Below, in pieces: positions 35,350 to 45,152 of a stretch of 64,000 nt of DNA; within the stretch, counting starts at the first letter, position 1; the number at the start of each line of letters is the position of its first letter. The notes under the pieces were generated by a model. It saw nothing but the letters and a program-made list of their open reading frames with translations. It was not told where the DNA came from and searched no databases. The position numbers were made by a program, and so were the translations under genes. The DNA lies in NCBI GenBank assembly GCA_001507425.1, contig LMAJ01000025.1:1-64000 (forward strand), in the 5' to 3' direction. Source of the stretch: Flavobacteriaceae bacterium CRH (GTDB lineage Bacteria; Bacteroidota; Bacteroidia; Flavobacteriales; Flavobacteriaceae).

Positions 35350-35907
35350 CTATTTCCCAAATAATCTCCCTAACAAACCTCCCAGACCACCTTTTTTAGC
35401 GATTACTGCAACGTCATCGACACCAATTTTACCGTCACCATTTTGGTCTAAACCAAATTGTGTTCCGTATTTTGAGATCGTATCCATTATGTTTGAGGCT
35501 TGTCCGCTATTTCCGGAAATAGAGCTTATAATATCTGAAATCTGAAGACTATTATCATTTGGGTCCTTTGCTTTATTAACAAGCGAACTCAATATTTGTG
35601 GAATCAGACTTGCTGCTACGCCTGAAGAAGCGCTGTTGCTTAATCCGAATTTTGAACCAAGGTTTCCTGATAATTGTTGTGTCAATTGTTGTACAACGGG
35701 ATTTGAACTATCAATTTTAGAATTTCCATTAAACAATCCTGCTAATTGTTCTGCACCACCTTCTGAAGCAATTTTTTTTAATCCATCAAAAATTGAATTA
35801 CTTGCCTCGTTCATTACGCCGTCATTATGCTCGTTTGGGACAGCATCGTTATTTACAACAGCAGCGTTTCCGTACTGTTGTACTAATTGTGTTAATTGTT
35901 CAAACAT
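35350..35907 (-). CDS. DUF937 family protein with an EF-hand-like loop
   Basis: The 185-aa protein is of the DUF937 type. It has helix-rich, Gly/Asn/Ser-rich repeats in which the NPVVQQLTQQLSGNLGSKFGL and AASLIPQILSSLVNK stretches are typical. Near the C-terminus LDQNGDGKIGVDDV looks like an EF-hand or dockerin calcium-binding loop. A glycine-rich tail GGLGGLLGRLFG closes the protein. There is no signal peptide. Function is unknown. A terminator follows; serA precedes it by 105 bp on the same strand. Confidence 0.85.
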   Translation of the reverse strand: MFEQLTQLVQQYGNAAVVNNDAVPNEHNDGVMNEASNSIFDGLKKIASEGGAEQLAGLFNGNSKIDSSNPVVQQLTQQLSGNLGSKFGLSNSASSGVAASLIPQILSSLVNKAKDPNDNSLQISDIISSISGNSGQASNIMDTISKYGTQFGLDQNGDGKIGVDDVAVIAKKGGLGGLLGRLFGK

Positions 35908-36012
35908 GACTTGATTTTTTTAAATTAGAGAGATCAAATTTACTAAAAAAAGAAAGAGATTTACTAATTAATATTAATAAATCTCTTACAAATTATGTTT
36001 GGTAATTGGAGA

Positions 36013-36963
36013 TTACCCCAATAGACTAATGATTTGTGAAGCTAGTTCAGTACCAATTCTATCTTGTGCTTCTCCTGTTGCAGCTCCAATGTGTGGAGTC
36101 AATGAAATTTTTGGGTGCATTAAGATTGTCATTTCCGGTTTTGGTTCGCTTTCAAAAACGTCTAAACCTGCAAAAGAAACTTTTCCTGAATCTAAAGCTT
36201 TTATTAAAGCAACCTCGTCGATAACACCACCACGTGCACAGTTTACGATTCCAACACCATCTTTTAAGATTTCGAATTCTTTCTCGCCAATGATGTAACC
36301 ATCCTGAGCAGGAACGTGTAATGTAATAAAATCAGCTTCTTTAAATAAAGATTCTAATGATTGAGAAACTACTGTTGTAGTGATAGACTGACCATCAAAA
36401 AACTCAACTTTAATATCTACAGAAGGAATAAAACTATCTGCAGCGATAACTTTCATGCCTAAACCAAGAGCCATTTTTGCAGTAGCTTGTCCAATACGGC
36501 CAATACCAACAATACCTAATGTTTTTCCTCTTAATTCAACTCCGTTTGCGTAAGCTTTTTTCAAACCGTCAAAGTTTGAATCTCCTTCTAGAGGCATATT
36601 TCTGTTTGAATCATGTAAAAAACGAACACCAGAAAATAAGTGTCCAAATACCAATTCAGCAACAGATTCTGATGATGAAGCCGGAGTATTGATTACGTGA
36701 ATTCCTTTGCTTTTAGCATATTCCACATCAATATTATCCATACCAACACCACCACGGCCAATAACTTTTAGCCCCGGACAAGCATCAATAATATCTTTAC
36801 GAACTTTAGTTGCACTACGCACTAAAACTACGCTTACGTTGTTTTCGTTTACAAAATTAGCAACTTGTTCCTGAGCTACTTTTGTAGTTATAACTTCAAA
36901 TCCACCTTTTTCTAAAGCCAGAATTCCACTTTTTGAAATTCCATCATTCGCTAATACTTTCAT
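36013..36963 (-). CDS. serA: D-3-phosphoglycerate dehydrogenase
   Basis: The 316-aa 2-hydroxyacid dehydrogenase has the Rossmann NAD site GIVGIGRIGQATAKMALGLGM, the catalytic Arg in NCARGGVIDE, and the acid/base His in SLTPHIGAAT. It is the short form without the C-terminal ACT regulatory domain. It oxidises 3-phosphoglycerate to 3-phosphohydroxypyruvate, the first step of serine synthesis. serC, the next enzyme, lies directly upstream on the same strand, which supports this role over other 2-hydroxyacid dehydrogenases. The shared operon suggests coordinated expression. Confidence 0.93.
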   Translation of the reverse strand: MKVLANDGISKSGILALEKGGFEVITTKVAQEQVANFVNENNVSVVLVRSATKVRKDIIDACPGLKVIGRGGVGMDNIDVEYAKSKGIHVINTPASSSESVAELVFGHLFSGVRFLHDSNRNMPLEGDSNFDGLKKAYANGVELRGKTLGIVGIGRIGQATAKMALGLGMKVIAADSFIPSVDIKVEFFDGQSITTTVVSQSLESLFKEADFITLHVPAQDGYIIGEKEFEILKDGVGIVNCARGGVIDEVALIKALDSGKVSFAGLDVFESEPKPEMTILMHPKISLTPHIGAATGEAQDRIGTELASQIISLLG

Positions 36964-37116
36964 TTTGTGATATTTTGTTTATTTGGTTAATCGTGTAACT
37001 GTTTAATTGTTTAATCGATGAACCAGGTATTATATTTTTTCTTTTTTTGATATTTTCTAAAGAAAAGATTTTACGTTTAAGCAGCTAATCAAATTAACGG
37101 TTAAACGCATAAACGA

Positions 37117-38187
37117 TTAAACTTTAGACTCCAATGCTTTCATTACATCTACTAAAACCTGAACACTTTCGATAGGCATAGCATTATAGATAGAAGCTCT
37201 GTAACCACCAACAGAACGGTGTCCAGGCAATCCTGAAATTCCTGCTGCTTTCCATAAAGCATCAAAAGTTTCAGTATGGTCAGCATTGTTTAATAAGAAA
37301 GTCACATTCATTTTAGAACGGTCTTCTACAGCTGCAGCACCTTTAAATAATGGGTTTCTGTCGATTTCAGCGTAAATTAAATCAGCTTTTGCGTCGTTTA
37401 GTTTTTCAACCGCTGCAACTCCGCCTTTAGCCTTAATCCATTGTAAAGTTAATAGCGAAACATATACTGCAAAAACAGGAGGTGTGTTATACATACTTTC
37501 TGCTTTAATATGTTTTGCATAATCAAGCATACTTGGAATAGTTCTTCCGCTTTTTTCTAAAATTTCTTCTTTAACCACTACTAAAGTAGCGCCTGCAGGT
37601 CCCATATTTTTTTGAGCTCCGGCATAAATTAAATCAAATTTAGAGAAATCTAAATCGCGTGAAAAAATATCAGAACTCATATCGCAAACAACAGGTACGT
37701 TTGTTGTTGGAAATTCTTTCATCTGAGTTCCAAAAATAGTATTGTTACTGGTGCAGTGAAAATAATCTGCATCACTTGGTATTGTGTATCCTTTTGGAAT
37801 ATGGTTGTAATTTTCTTCTTTTGAAGAAGCTACGACAACAGTTTCTCCAAAATTTTTAGCTTCTTTTATTGCAGCAGTTGCCCAGGTTCCCGAATCTAAA
37901 TAAGCGGCTTTTCCGTTTTCTTTCAATAAGTTATAGGGTGCCATTAAGAATGCAGTACTTGCACCACCTTGTAAAAATAAGGCCTGATATCCTTTTCCTT
38001 CAAGACCTAACAATTCTAAAGCAAGCGAACGGGCCTCATCCATAACAGCAACGAAATCTTTGCTTCGGTGCGAAATTTCAAGGATAGAAAGTCCTGAATT
38101 GTTAAAATCTAAAATTGCTTTTGATGCTTTCTCAAAAACTTCCTGAGGTAAAATACTAGGTCCTGCGCTGTAGTTGTGTTTTTTCAT
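37117..38187 (-). CDS. serC: Phosphoserine aminotransferase
   Basis: The 356-aa class V aminotransferase begins HNYSAGPSILP, the usual SerC start. The PLP-binding Lys is in YAGAQKNMGPAG, and the C-terminal GHRSVGGYRASIYNAMP is diagnostic. It converts 3-phosphohydroxypyruvate to phosphoserine with glutamate, and acts also in pyridoxal phosphate synthesis in many bacteria. It lies 93 bp after an acyl-CoA reductase gene and 153 bp before serA, a gene order I know from other Flavobacteriia. Confidence 0.96.
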   Translation of the reverse strand: MKKHNYSAGPSILPQEVFEKASKAILDFNNSGLSILEISHRSKDFVAVMDEARSLALELLGLEGKGYQALFLQGGASTAFLMAPYNLLKENGKAAYLDSGTWATAAIKEAKNFGETVVVASSKEENYNHIPKGYTIPSDADYFHCTSNNTIFGTQMKEFPTTNVPVVCDMSSDIFSRDLDFSKFDLIYAGAQKNMGPAGATLVVVKEEILEKSGRTIPSMLDYAKHIKAESMYNTPPVFAVYVSLLTLQWIKAKGGVAAVEKLNDAKADLIYAEIDRNPLFKGAAAVEDRSKMNVTFLLNNADHTETFDALWKAAGISGLPGHRSVGGYRASIYNAMPIESVQVLVDVMKALESKV

Positions 38188-38280
38188 GGTTGTTGTTAAT
38201 AGTCGAAAATTTTAAAGACGCAAATTTCGGCAATAGGAGCTGAAAAAGCGATAAATTATTCGAAATAATTAAACATTTTT

Positions 38281-39354
38281 TTACTTTGTTGTTAACAAAA
38301 ACGTTATAGTATCTACGTTATCTGCATAATCCCACAATTGAGGATTTTGCGTTTGTCCGAATGGTATACTATTTTTAATTAAATCTTTGCTTACAATGCA
38401 TTGAATTTGTTCAGCCTCAGTTTCAAGGCGATTTTGAAGCTCTTCGATGTTTTCATAAAATTCATAAAAAACACTCGAAATAGGAGAGGCATAACTCGGG
38501 TCTTCTTTCAAAGTCAAAAAGCCATTGTCTAATAATTTGAAATTACTCATTAAAAAAACCGCTTTGTTATAATCGTAATTATTGGCGTATTTTTCATAAT
38601 GAATAACATCCTGATATTTGAAAATAGCTTCAAAAAAAGCAACAAATGAATAGCCTTTTGGTACAAAAAGTTTGGATACATTACGACATCCTAAACCAAA
38701 ATACCTGAAAATATCTTCACCCAGAGCCTGTAAATCTTCAACAGTTTCTTTTCCGTTTAAAACAGCCACAGAATTTCTGTTTTTTCTGATGATTGATGGC
38801 TTATCTTTAAAATAATATTCGAAATATCTTGCTGTATTGTTACTTCCGGTGGCAATTACAGTGTCAAAATTTTCCAGTTTGCCTTCCACGAAAGTGATTT
38901 TGTCCTTTAGATTTTCATCAACAAAAATTAAATATTTAGCTAAAAACGGCAATAAATGCTGATCGTTTGAAGATGTTTTAATTAAAGCATTATTTCCGGT
39001 AATTAAAACGGATAAAAAGTCATGAAAACCTACAAGCGGAATATTTCCGGCTAAGATTAAAGCAACGTTTTTTTCGTTTTTAGTATTCTGAGAAAATTCA
39101 GTAGCGTAGTTTGAAAGCCATTTGGCGATGTTTTCTTCGGTTAAAGCATCTGCCCAGGATTTTATGGCAAAGTATACTTGTTCAGGGGTGTACCAGCCGT
39201 TATGGGATTGAGAAAGTGTAATGAGTTTTATGAAATCATCAAAAAACAAGTCATTGCCTAAAACCGATTCATTTCGTGTATTTGCTGCTTCGGAAAATTG
39301 ACTTAAAAATTTTCCTAATTCAACAAAAACACTTTTTTTTGTTTCTAATGTCAT
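38281..39354 (-). CDS. LuxC-type acyl-CoA reductase
   Basis: The 357-aa cytoplasmic protein of the LuxC/acyl-CoA reductase (aldehyde dehydrogenase-like) family shows ALILAGNIPLVGFHDFLSVL, a TGSNNTARYF nucleotide-site stretch and the catalytic Cys in FGLGCRNVSKLF. Such proteins reduce acyl-CoA or acyl-phosphate to aldehyde; the physiological role in flavobacteria is not settled. It shares a divergent promoter region with the ferredoxin gene, which could supply electrons (inference), and it heads the serC-serA group. Confidence 0.88.
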   Translation of the reverse strand: MTLETKKSVFVELGKFLSQFSEAANTRNESVLGNDLFFDDFIKLITLSQSHNGWYTPEQVYFAIKSWADALTEENIAKWLSNYATEFSQNTKNEKNVALILAGNIPLVGFHDFLSVLITGNNALIKTSSNDQHLLPFLAKYLIFVDENLKDKITFVEGKLENFDTVIATGSNNTARYFEYYFKDKPSIIRKNRNSVAVLNGKETVEDLQALGEDIFRYFGLGCRNVSKLFVPKGYSFVAFFEAIFKYQDVIHYEKYANNYDYNKAVFLMSNFKLLDNGFLTLKEDPSYASPISSVFYEFYENIEELQNRLETEAEQIQCIVSKDLIKNSIPFGQTQNPQLWDYADNVDTITFLLTTK

Positions 39355-39358
39355 ATTG

Positions 39359-39390
39359 TTTGCTTATGAATTGTTTTGATTGTAATTTTG
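39359..39390 (+). promoter_or_regulatory. Promoter of the ferredoxin gene
   Basis: TTTG at 39359-39362, a 20-nt spacer and TAATTTTG at 39383-39390 match the Bacteroidetes consensus. The leader to the ATG at 39512 is about 115 nt. Confidence 0.6.
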
Positions 39391-39392
39391 CA

Positions 39393-39424
39393 CAAAAATA
39401 AGGATAAATAAGTCGAAAGTCAAA
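39393..39424 (-). promoter_or_regulatory. Promoter of the acyl-CoA reductase gene
   Basis: On the minus strand TTTG (39421-39424), a 20-nt spacer and TATTTTTG (39393-39400) match the consensus. It is back to back with the ferredoxin promoter, with only two bases between the -7 elements. Confidence 0.6.
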
Positions 39425-39511
39425 AGTCATCAAGTCAAAAGCCAAAAATGCTTTTTTTGTGGTTTTTTTTTGATTTATAACTTTAAGACTTTTAACTTTA
39501 AGACAAAAAAA

Positions 39512-39862
39512 ATGGCAATAATTATAACCGACGAATGTATAAACTGTGGAGCTTGTGAGCCAGAGTGCCCAAATACAGCAATTTATGAAGGAGCAGATGA
39601 TTGGAGATATAAGGACGGAACGAGTCTTTCAGGAAAAGTAATTTTACCAGACGGAACTGAGATTGATGCAGAAGATGCTCAAACTCCAATTTCTGATGAA
39701 GTATATTATATCGTTCCTGGAAAATGTACAGAATGTAAAGGGTTTCATGATGAGCCTCAATGCGCTGCTGTATGTCCGGTTGATTGTTGTGTACCTGATG
39801 ATAATCATGTAGAAGATGAAGAAACCTTGTTGAACAGACAAGCGTTTTTGCATGGTGAATAA
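39512..39862 (+). CDS. 2[4Fe-4S] ferredoxin (Allochromatium-type)
   Basis: The 116-aa protein starts at the ATG at 39512 (MAIIITDECINCGACEPECP); an earlier in-frame start would add 14 residues of leader and is less likely. The first cluster motif is C-x2-C-x2-C-x3-C. The second is C-x2-C-x8-C-x3-C (CTECKGFHDEPQCAAVCP), the spacing found in Allochromatium-type low-potential ferredoxins. An insert of about 50 residues with DGTSLSGKVILPDG lies between the motifs. It serves as an electron carrier in the cytoplasm, divergent from acyl-CoA reductase. Confidence 0.95.
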   Translation: MAIIITDECINCGACEPECPNTAIYEGADDWRYKDGTSLSGKVILPDGTEIDAEDAQTPISDEVYYIVPGKCTECKGFHDEPQCAAVCPVDCCVPDDNHVEDEETLLNRQAFLHGE

Positions 39863-39886
39863 TCCTCTTAATATTAGATAAAATAC

Positions 39887-39915
39887 AATCCTGAGTACTA
39901 ACTCAGGATTTTTTT
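39887..39915 (+). terminator. Rho-independent terminator after ferredoxin
   Basis: AATCCTGAGT pairs with ACTCAGGATT across an ACTA loop, followed by a T-run. Confidence 0.92.
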
Positions 39916-40021
39916 TTGCCAATTTTGCTTTTTATTAATAAAAATCTTGGTATTTAAGGTTTTATTTTTGTTAATTTGATAAAAATTTTAAGACTTTGTT
40001 TGATAATTTAATAATAGTCCT

Positions 40022-41188
40022 ATGAAGAGAATTATAATTTTGCTCATTATATTCATAAATGCCACAGTTTTTGCTCAGGATACAGAATATTCTATTGTAG
40101 TAAAAGATATTGAAACACAGTTGCCTATAGAAAATGCAACCGTAGTTATATTAAAAACAAAACAAATTTTATTAAGCAACCAGGAAGGCAAAGTAACTTT
40201 TGTGTTAAGTGGCGGATCGAATGTGCAAATTTCTGAAACCAATTATGAAAATGTAACACTTCGCTGGTTAACTTTAAAAGAAGGTGAATTTGTTGTTTAC
40301 TTAAAAAGTAAAGACAATAAACTTGACGAAATTGTTTTATCGAAAGAGAATCCGCAAAAAATACTTCAAAAAATTGTTTCGAATTCGGCACAAAAATTAG
40401 CAATGCCTTATCGATTGAAGGTTTACGTTAGAGAGTTTTTTATGCTCGATAATAAATATTCTTATTATAATGACGGACTTGTGAATTTTCAGTTTAATGT
40501 AAGCCAGAAAAAAGTCAACACAACATTGTTGGTTGAGCAAAACAGGTCTTATGGCTTAATTGAAGAAGATGTAAGTGCAGATTTAAAAGGGTATAATTTG
40601 AATGATATTATGGAGAATTATTCAAATTTGAAATATTTCGATCCTCTTTTAGATGCTAATGCCAAAAAGGAATTTGATTTTATTACAAAAGGGCATCCTA
40701 ACAATGCGGCTTATTATATAATGACTGTAACACCTTTAAATAAATCTAAAAAAACAATTGATACCTATGAAATTGTTTACGATCCGGAAAAGAAACTAAT
40801 TATAGAGTTTAGTATAATTGTAACTCCCGGAACGGTTGCTGAAATCGAGGAAAATAAATTAATCGGTGCAAAAAATATTACCAGGTCTATTGTAAAAGTA
40901 AATTACAGAGTTGATAATGAAGATTATTATTTATTGAGCTCTAATGAAGAAATAGGTTATGATCTTGTTTTAAAAGATAAAGCTGTTAAAAATATTCAGG
41001 TTCGAAATAGTTTTATCACTACAAATTTCAACAAACAAAAATTTACCTATAACGAAAGTGATGTTTTTAAAGAGAAAACACTCTTTAATAAACAGAATAA
41101 AATCTTAACCAATTATTGGAATATATCCGGTTTTACAGCTACTGATGAAGAAAAAACATTAATAGACGGACTGGAATTTAAAATGTAA
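40022..41188 (+). CDS. Exported protein with N-terminal carboxypeptidase-D-like domain
   Basis: The 388-aa protein has a signal peptide ending at VFAQ. A CarboxypepD_reg-like domain follows at about 22-100 (VVKDIETQLPIENATVVI and a DEIVLS end). A beta-rich domain of about 280 residues makes up the rest. There is no TonB plug or barrel, so it is not a transporter; it resembles other Bacteroidetes surface proteins with this beta-sandwich start. Function unknown. A TATTTTTG -7-like element lies at 39963-39970 but no -33 fits. A terminator follows. Confidence 0.75.
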   Translation: MKRIIILLIIFINATVFAQDTEYSIVVKDIETQLPIENATVVILKTKQILLSNQEGKVTFVLSGGSNVQISETNYENVTLRWLTLKEGEFVVYLKSKDNKLDEIVLSKENPQKILQKIVSNSAQKLAMPYRLKVYVREFFMLDNKYSYYNDGLVNFQFNVSQKKVNTTLLVEQNRSYGLIEEDVSADLKGYNLNDIMENYSNLKYFDPLLDANAKKEFDFITKGHPNNAAYYIMTVTPLNKSKKTIDTYEIVYDPEKKLIIEFSIIVTPGTVAEIEENKLIGAKNITRSIVKVNYRVDNEDYYLLSSNEEIGYDLVLKDKAVKNIQVRNSFITTNFNKQKFTYNESDVFKEKTLFNKQNKILTNYWNISGFTATDEEKTLIDGLEFKM

Positions 41189-41212
41189 TTTTAAGATTAG
41201 AAGAAATAGAAG

Positions 41213-41240
41213 AATCCTGAATCGGCGTTCAGGATTTTTT
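41213..41240. terminator. Terminator between convergent genes
   Basis: AATCCTGAA pairs with TTCAGGATT around a short loop, followed by seven T residues on the plus strand. It abuts the stop of the convergent methyltransferase gene. Confidence 0.88.
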
Positions 41241-41986
41241 TATGCTATTTTTTTTGCTACAATAACATAAGTATCATAAGCATACGTTTTTCTATCGATC
41301 GTTTTTAATATTTCAAAATTATTGAGGTAAAGAAAAAGCTGAATTTCGTTGAGTGTAAAAACACGAACGGTCGAAAAATCATTTTCAATAACTCCTTTTT
41401 CTCCATTTAAAATCGTGTAATATTGAGCCGTCCATTCGAGCATAAAATTTTCTAAGGAATTGTTAGTGTCCCAATGGCTTTCTCTAATATAATTGATATT
41501 CTGAAATTCGGCTTCATGAATAATTACAGGATTCTCTTTTGTAAAAGGAATAAACCGATTGGCATCAATAAAATCGAAAATTAGAATTCCGTTATCATTT
41601 AGATTTTTATGAATAGCTTCAAAAGTTCTGTTGATGTCATCATTAGTAATAAGGTAACTTGTAGATCTTCCGGTAATTAAAATAGAATCTACAGTTTTAT
41701 CCAACTTAAAATCCCGCATATCGCCTTGTATAAACGAGCAATTTTTGTTGCGTTCTTTAGCGATTGCAATCATATCATCGCTATAATCAAGACCTTGATA
41801 ATTTTGATTGTTTGTTTCGAATCGTTTTGCGAGGTTCCCGGTTCCGCTTCCTATTTCGAGAACACTAGTACTTTTGTTTTCCTGAATAAGATTATTGTAA
41901 AAAGCATATTCTTCATCATAATCGACAAAAGTTTGATACATCGCATCATAAATCGCGGCCATCTTGCCATCATATAAATTTGCCAT
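41240..41986 (-). CDS. Class I SAM-dependent methyltransferase
   Basis: The 248-aa cytoplasmic methyltransferase has motif I VLEIGSGTGNLAKRF (SAM-binding), an acidic residue ending strand 2 in YQGLDYSDDM, and a post-motif FIQGDMRDFKL. The fold is the small-molecule methyltransferase type (Methyltransf_11/25-like). The substrate is unknown; the C-terminal aromatic-rich half would decide it. Monocistronic, with a terminator-like hairpin of the upstream receptor gene between them. Confidence 0.88.
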   Translation of the reverse strand: MANLYDGKMAAIYDAMYQTFVDYDEEYAFYNNLIQENKSTSVLEIGSGTGNLAKRFETNNQNYQGLDYSDDMIAIAKERNKNCSFIQGDMRDFKLDKTVDSILITGRSTSYLITNDDINRTFEAIHKNLNDNGILIFDFIDANRFIPFTKENPVIIHEAEFQNINYIRESHWDTNNSLENFMLEWTAQYYTILNGEKGVIENDFSTVRVFTLNEIQLFLYLNNFEILKTIDRKTYAYDTYVIVAKKIA

Positions 41987-42013
41987 AGCGATTAGTTTTT
42001 AATTATAAAGTTA

Positions 42014-42045
42014 TAAAAAAAGGGCTGTCATAAGACAACCCTTTT
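42014..42045 (-). terminator. Terminator of the TonB-dependent receptor gene
   Basis: On the minus strand AAAAGGGTTGTC pairs with GACAGCCCTTTT around a TTAT loop, followed by a T-run. Confidence 0.88.
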
Positions 42046-42067
42046 GAGTATTTAAACCAAGTTGAAC

Positions 42068-44821
42068 TTAGAATTTATAGTTTACAGATAGGTTGAACAT
42101 AGTTCCTAATTGACTGAAATGTGAACCATCATAAGTCATTCTGGAATAACGCTGATTGAATGTAATTAAGTTAGATTGTGCTTTAACTTGTGCAGGATCA
42201 TTTAATAATGCAGCTCCAGCTTCATTTTCAGCTACAAATTTCCATTCTGGCAAAATGTTAAACAAGTTATTTACATTTAATGCGATTGTTAGTTTTTCAG
42301 TAGCATTAAAATTAACGCCTAAATCAGTAACAATTTTAGCAAGGAATTCTGTTTTAAGATTAGCAGAATCATCACGTTGTGTTTCAGTAGATCCAGGAAT
42401 TCTTACTAGTTTTCCATCAGCATCTCTTACTTCATTAGAAACTAAACCATCTTGGTTAAAAGTAGATTCTCCGAAATAAGTGTTATTAAGAGAAAAACCA
42501 AACTTACCAATTTCATAGTTTATTCCTAAAATCCATTTTGTTTTAGGTCTTGATGTAAATGTTAGTGAGTTTAAGATATCACTGAATGAACTATTATTTT
42601 TAATACCAGAAATTCTTTTATTTTCAAAAGTGATATTTCCTGATAAATTAAAGCCTAATTTACCTTCTCCTATACCAATATTATTGTAACCAGTAACAAC
42701 ATCCAATCCAGAAGTTCTTGAATCAAAAGCATTAGAAAAATAGGCAACTTCACCAATTACTTCTCCTGTTGTAGGGATAACTTCATATTGTTTGTCTCCT
42801 AAAGTTACTCTGTCCTCTATTTTAATATTGTAGTAATCAACAGTTATGTTGAAATTTTTAAAAGGTTTTGCTCCCAGACCAACTGTTATACTTGTTGATT
42901 TTTCAGGTTGTAATTGATTTACACCTAATTTACGAGCCTGAGGAGAAACATTATTGATGATTCCGCTCACTTGAATTCCCTGACCCGGAACAAAAGAATA
43001 TTGCGATTTTTGAGTATAAATCTGGTGTAATGTTGGCGCTCTGAAACCTGTTGAAACAGATCCTCTAAACGTAATTTTATCATCAAGGAATTTATATCTT
43101 GTACTTGCTTTCCAAACTGTTGCTCCACCAAAATCACTGTATTCTTCGTGACGAACGGTTCCGTTTATTAAAAAGTCTTTTGTAATATCAAGAGCAACAT
43201 CCAAATAAGCCCCTACGTTGTAACGGTTCCATTTTCCTGAGTTCTCAGGTAAGTTTCCGGCAAACGAATCTGCTCCGGCTCCATCCCATGATGCCTGATC
43301 TCCTTGCATAACGGTGAAAGACTCAGATCTAAATTCAGTACCAAAACCAATACTAATATGGTCTGATACAATTTTAGAAATATCAATATTTCCAACAATA
43401 TGGTTAAAAGAAGTTCCTCCCGGTTTAAACGAAATAGGGCTATTTTCTCTGTAAGTTTCATTTCCGTCTGCATCAAGAATGCTAGATCTGTTTACAGAAT
43501 TATTAACGGTATAGGTTTGTTTGTTTCCACCAACAGTAACACTCGCATCAGTATTCCATCCGTTTTTAACGCTTTTGAAACCTAATGTTCCATTATAATC
43601 AGATAGATCCCCTTCGAAAGTTGGTCCGTATCCATCATAAGACGGATTTGCAGCATCAGCATTTCCAAATAAATCATTCAAATATGGGTCACCACTTAAA
43701 GGTCTCCAATAAGGAGTTCTGAAATTGGCAAATGAATTTACTTTTTTATATACATAAGCAGCGTTATAATATAAGTCAGTATTATCACTAATAGAACTTC
43801 CACCATTAATTAAGAATTTTGCAGCGGCTGTTTCTGGTGAACCGTTAACATTTCTTGCATCAGGATGTCTGGCAAGAAATTCCTGAACATCAGCAATATC
43901 AGCACCAAAATCTCCAGCATCACCCTCAGCATCTACAGTTCCTGGTCTGTTTGCTAAATTTACTTTAGAAAAATCTATCGTATAATTCAAAAAGCCTTTT
44001 TCGCCAACAGTTGTACCATTATTTAAACTAACGCCAAGCATTTCTCCATCTCCTTCAGAAGTAATTCCACTTCTTAATGTTACAGATCCATCTGTGTTGT
44101 TTTTCTTTAAAATGATGTTCATAACTCCCGCAATGGCATCAGAACCGTATTGAGCAGAAGCTCCGTCACGAAGAATCTCAACTCTTTCGATAGCGTCTGT
44201 TGGAATTGCAGAAATATCTGCACCCGTTTCTCCACGTCCCGGAGAAGTTTGTACATAAAGTAAAGAACTTAAGTTTTTACGTTTACCATTAATAAGGATT
44301 AACGTTCTGCTTGGTCCCAAGTTTCTAATTTCATAAGGATCTAGTAATGAAGTCGCATCATTCACGGGAGTTTGTACCGTATTAAAAGATGGAATCTTGT
44401 ATTGCAAAGCTTTATCAAATGTAGCCTGCCCTGTAGAAGTTAAATCTTTAGAAGAAATAACATCAATAGGTAATGCAGTTGTTGTGTTACTTCTTTGGGC
44501 TGTTCTTGATCCGGTTACTACAACTTCATCAAGATTTTGTCCTCCTTCTTCAGATAATGAAACATCAATTTGAGAAGAATTTGCTAATCTTGTAACGCTG
44601 CTATATCCTAAATATGTAAAAACTAATGAAGCACCTTCTTTTACGGTAATTTTATAGGATCCGTCTATATCGGTAGAAACACCGTTATTGGTTCCTTTTT
44701 CAATAATGTTGACACCAGGCAGGGGATTTCCTGTATTGTCCTTTACTACACCCGAAACTTGCTTTTGTGCAAAAATTAAGACGGTGTTGAATAGAAAAAA
44801 TAAAATTGCAATTTTTCTCAT
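42068..44821 (-). CDS. Stand-alone TonB-dependent receptor with CarboxypepD_reg domain
   Basis: The 917-aa protein has a signal peptide ending at FAQ and a carboxypeptidase-D-like domain (about 22-100: GNPLPGVNIIEKGTNNG, TDIDGSY). A TonB-box-like DEVVVTGSRT follows, then the plug with RTLILINGKRK and ILRDGASAQYGSDAIAGVMNI, and a barrel ending in YKF. There is no SusD partner, so this is not a SusCD system. The plug type resembles receptors for peptides, siderophores or vitamin-like substrates. The ligand is not predictable. Monocistronic with its own terminator. Confidence 0.92.
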   Translation of the reverse strand: MRKIAILFFLFNTVLIFAQKQVSGVVKDNTGNPLPGVNIIEKGTNNGVSTDIDGSYKITVKEGASLVFTYLGYSSVTRLANSSQIDVSLSEEGGQNLDEVVVTGSRTAQRSNTTTALPIDVISSKDLTSTGQATFDKALQYKIPSFNTVQTPVNDATSLLDPYEIRNLGPSRTLILINGKRKNLSSLLYVQTSPGRGETGADISAIPTDAIERVEILRDGASAQYGSDAIAGVMNIILKKNNTDGSVTLRSGITSEGDGEMLGVSLNNGTTVGEKGFLNYTIDFSKVNLANRPGTVDAEGDAGDFGADIADVQEFLARHPDARNVNGSPETAAAKFLINGGSSISDNTDLYYNAAYVYKKVNSFANFRTPYWRPLSGDPYLNDLFGNADAANPSYDGYGPTFEGDLSDYNGTLGFKSVKNGWNTDASVTVGGNKQTYTVNNSVNRSSILDADGNETYRENSPISFKPGGTSFNHIVGNIDISKIVSDHISIGFGTEFRSESFTVMQGDQASWDGAGADSFAGNLPENSGKWNRYNVGAYLDVALDITKDFLINGTVRHEEYSDFGGATVWKASTRYKFLDDKITFRGSVSTGFRAPTLHQIYTQKSQYSFVPGQGIQVSGIINNVSPQARKLGVNQLQPEKSTSITVGLGAKPFKNFNITVDYYNIKIEDRVTLGDKQYEVIPTTGEVIGEVAYFSNAFDSRTSGLDVVTGYNNIGIGEGKLGFNLSGNITFENKRISGIKNNSSFSDILNSLTFTSRPKTKWILGINYEIGKFGFSLNNTYFGESTFNQDGLVSNEVRDADGKLVRIPGSTETQRDDSANLKTEFLAKIVTDLGVNFNATEKLTIALNVNNLFNILPEWKFVAENEAGAALLNDPAQVKAQSNLITFNQRYSRMTYDGSHFSQLGTMFNLSVNYKF

Positions 44822-45152
44822 GTTAAAACTTGTTTTGGTTAAAAATTTGTATGTGGTTTGTTAAATATTGTGATAAAATTAGTATTATTTAACAAAACAT
44901 TACGATAAAGTTTGATTTTTTTTAGGAAAAGTACTAAAAAAGCATATATCGTCATTTTTTATGCACTTAAGAGGTATTAAATCTTATATTTGCAAAATTT
45001 TAAGGGCAAAATGTATGATTTTGACAAAATTAAAATTATAGGAAAAAACGTTCACAATACGATGAAGGCAAATCATAAATAATTGATTAATAACCAGTAA
45101 TAACAATGGTTGACAACGCCAAAATCAAGTAAAAAACAAATATTATCTACAT
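44822..45152. other. Divergent intergenic region with ychF -7 element
   Basis: A 331-bp non-coding AT-rich stretch between the receptor and ychF. On the plus strand TATATTTG (44985-44992) matches TAnnTTTG but no TTTG lies 19-21 nt before it. The leader to ychF would be about 155 nt. No promoter was recognised for the receptor gene. Confidence 0.5.
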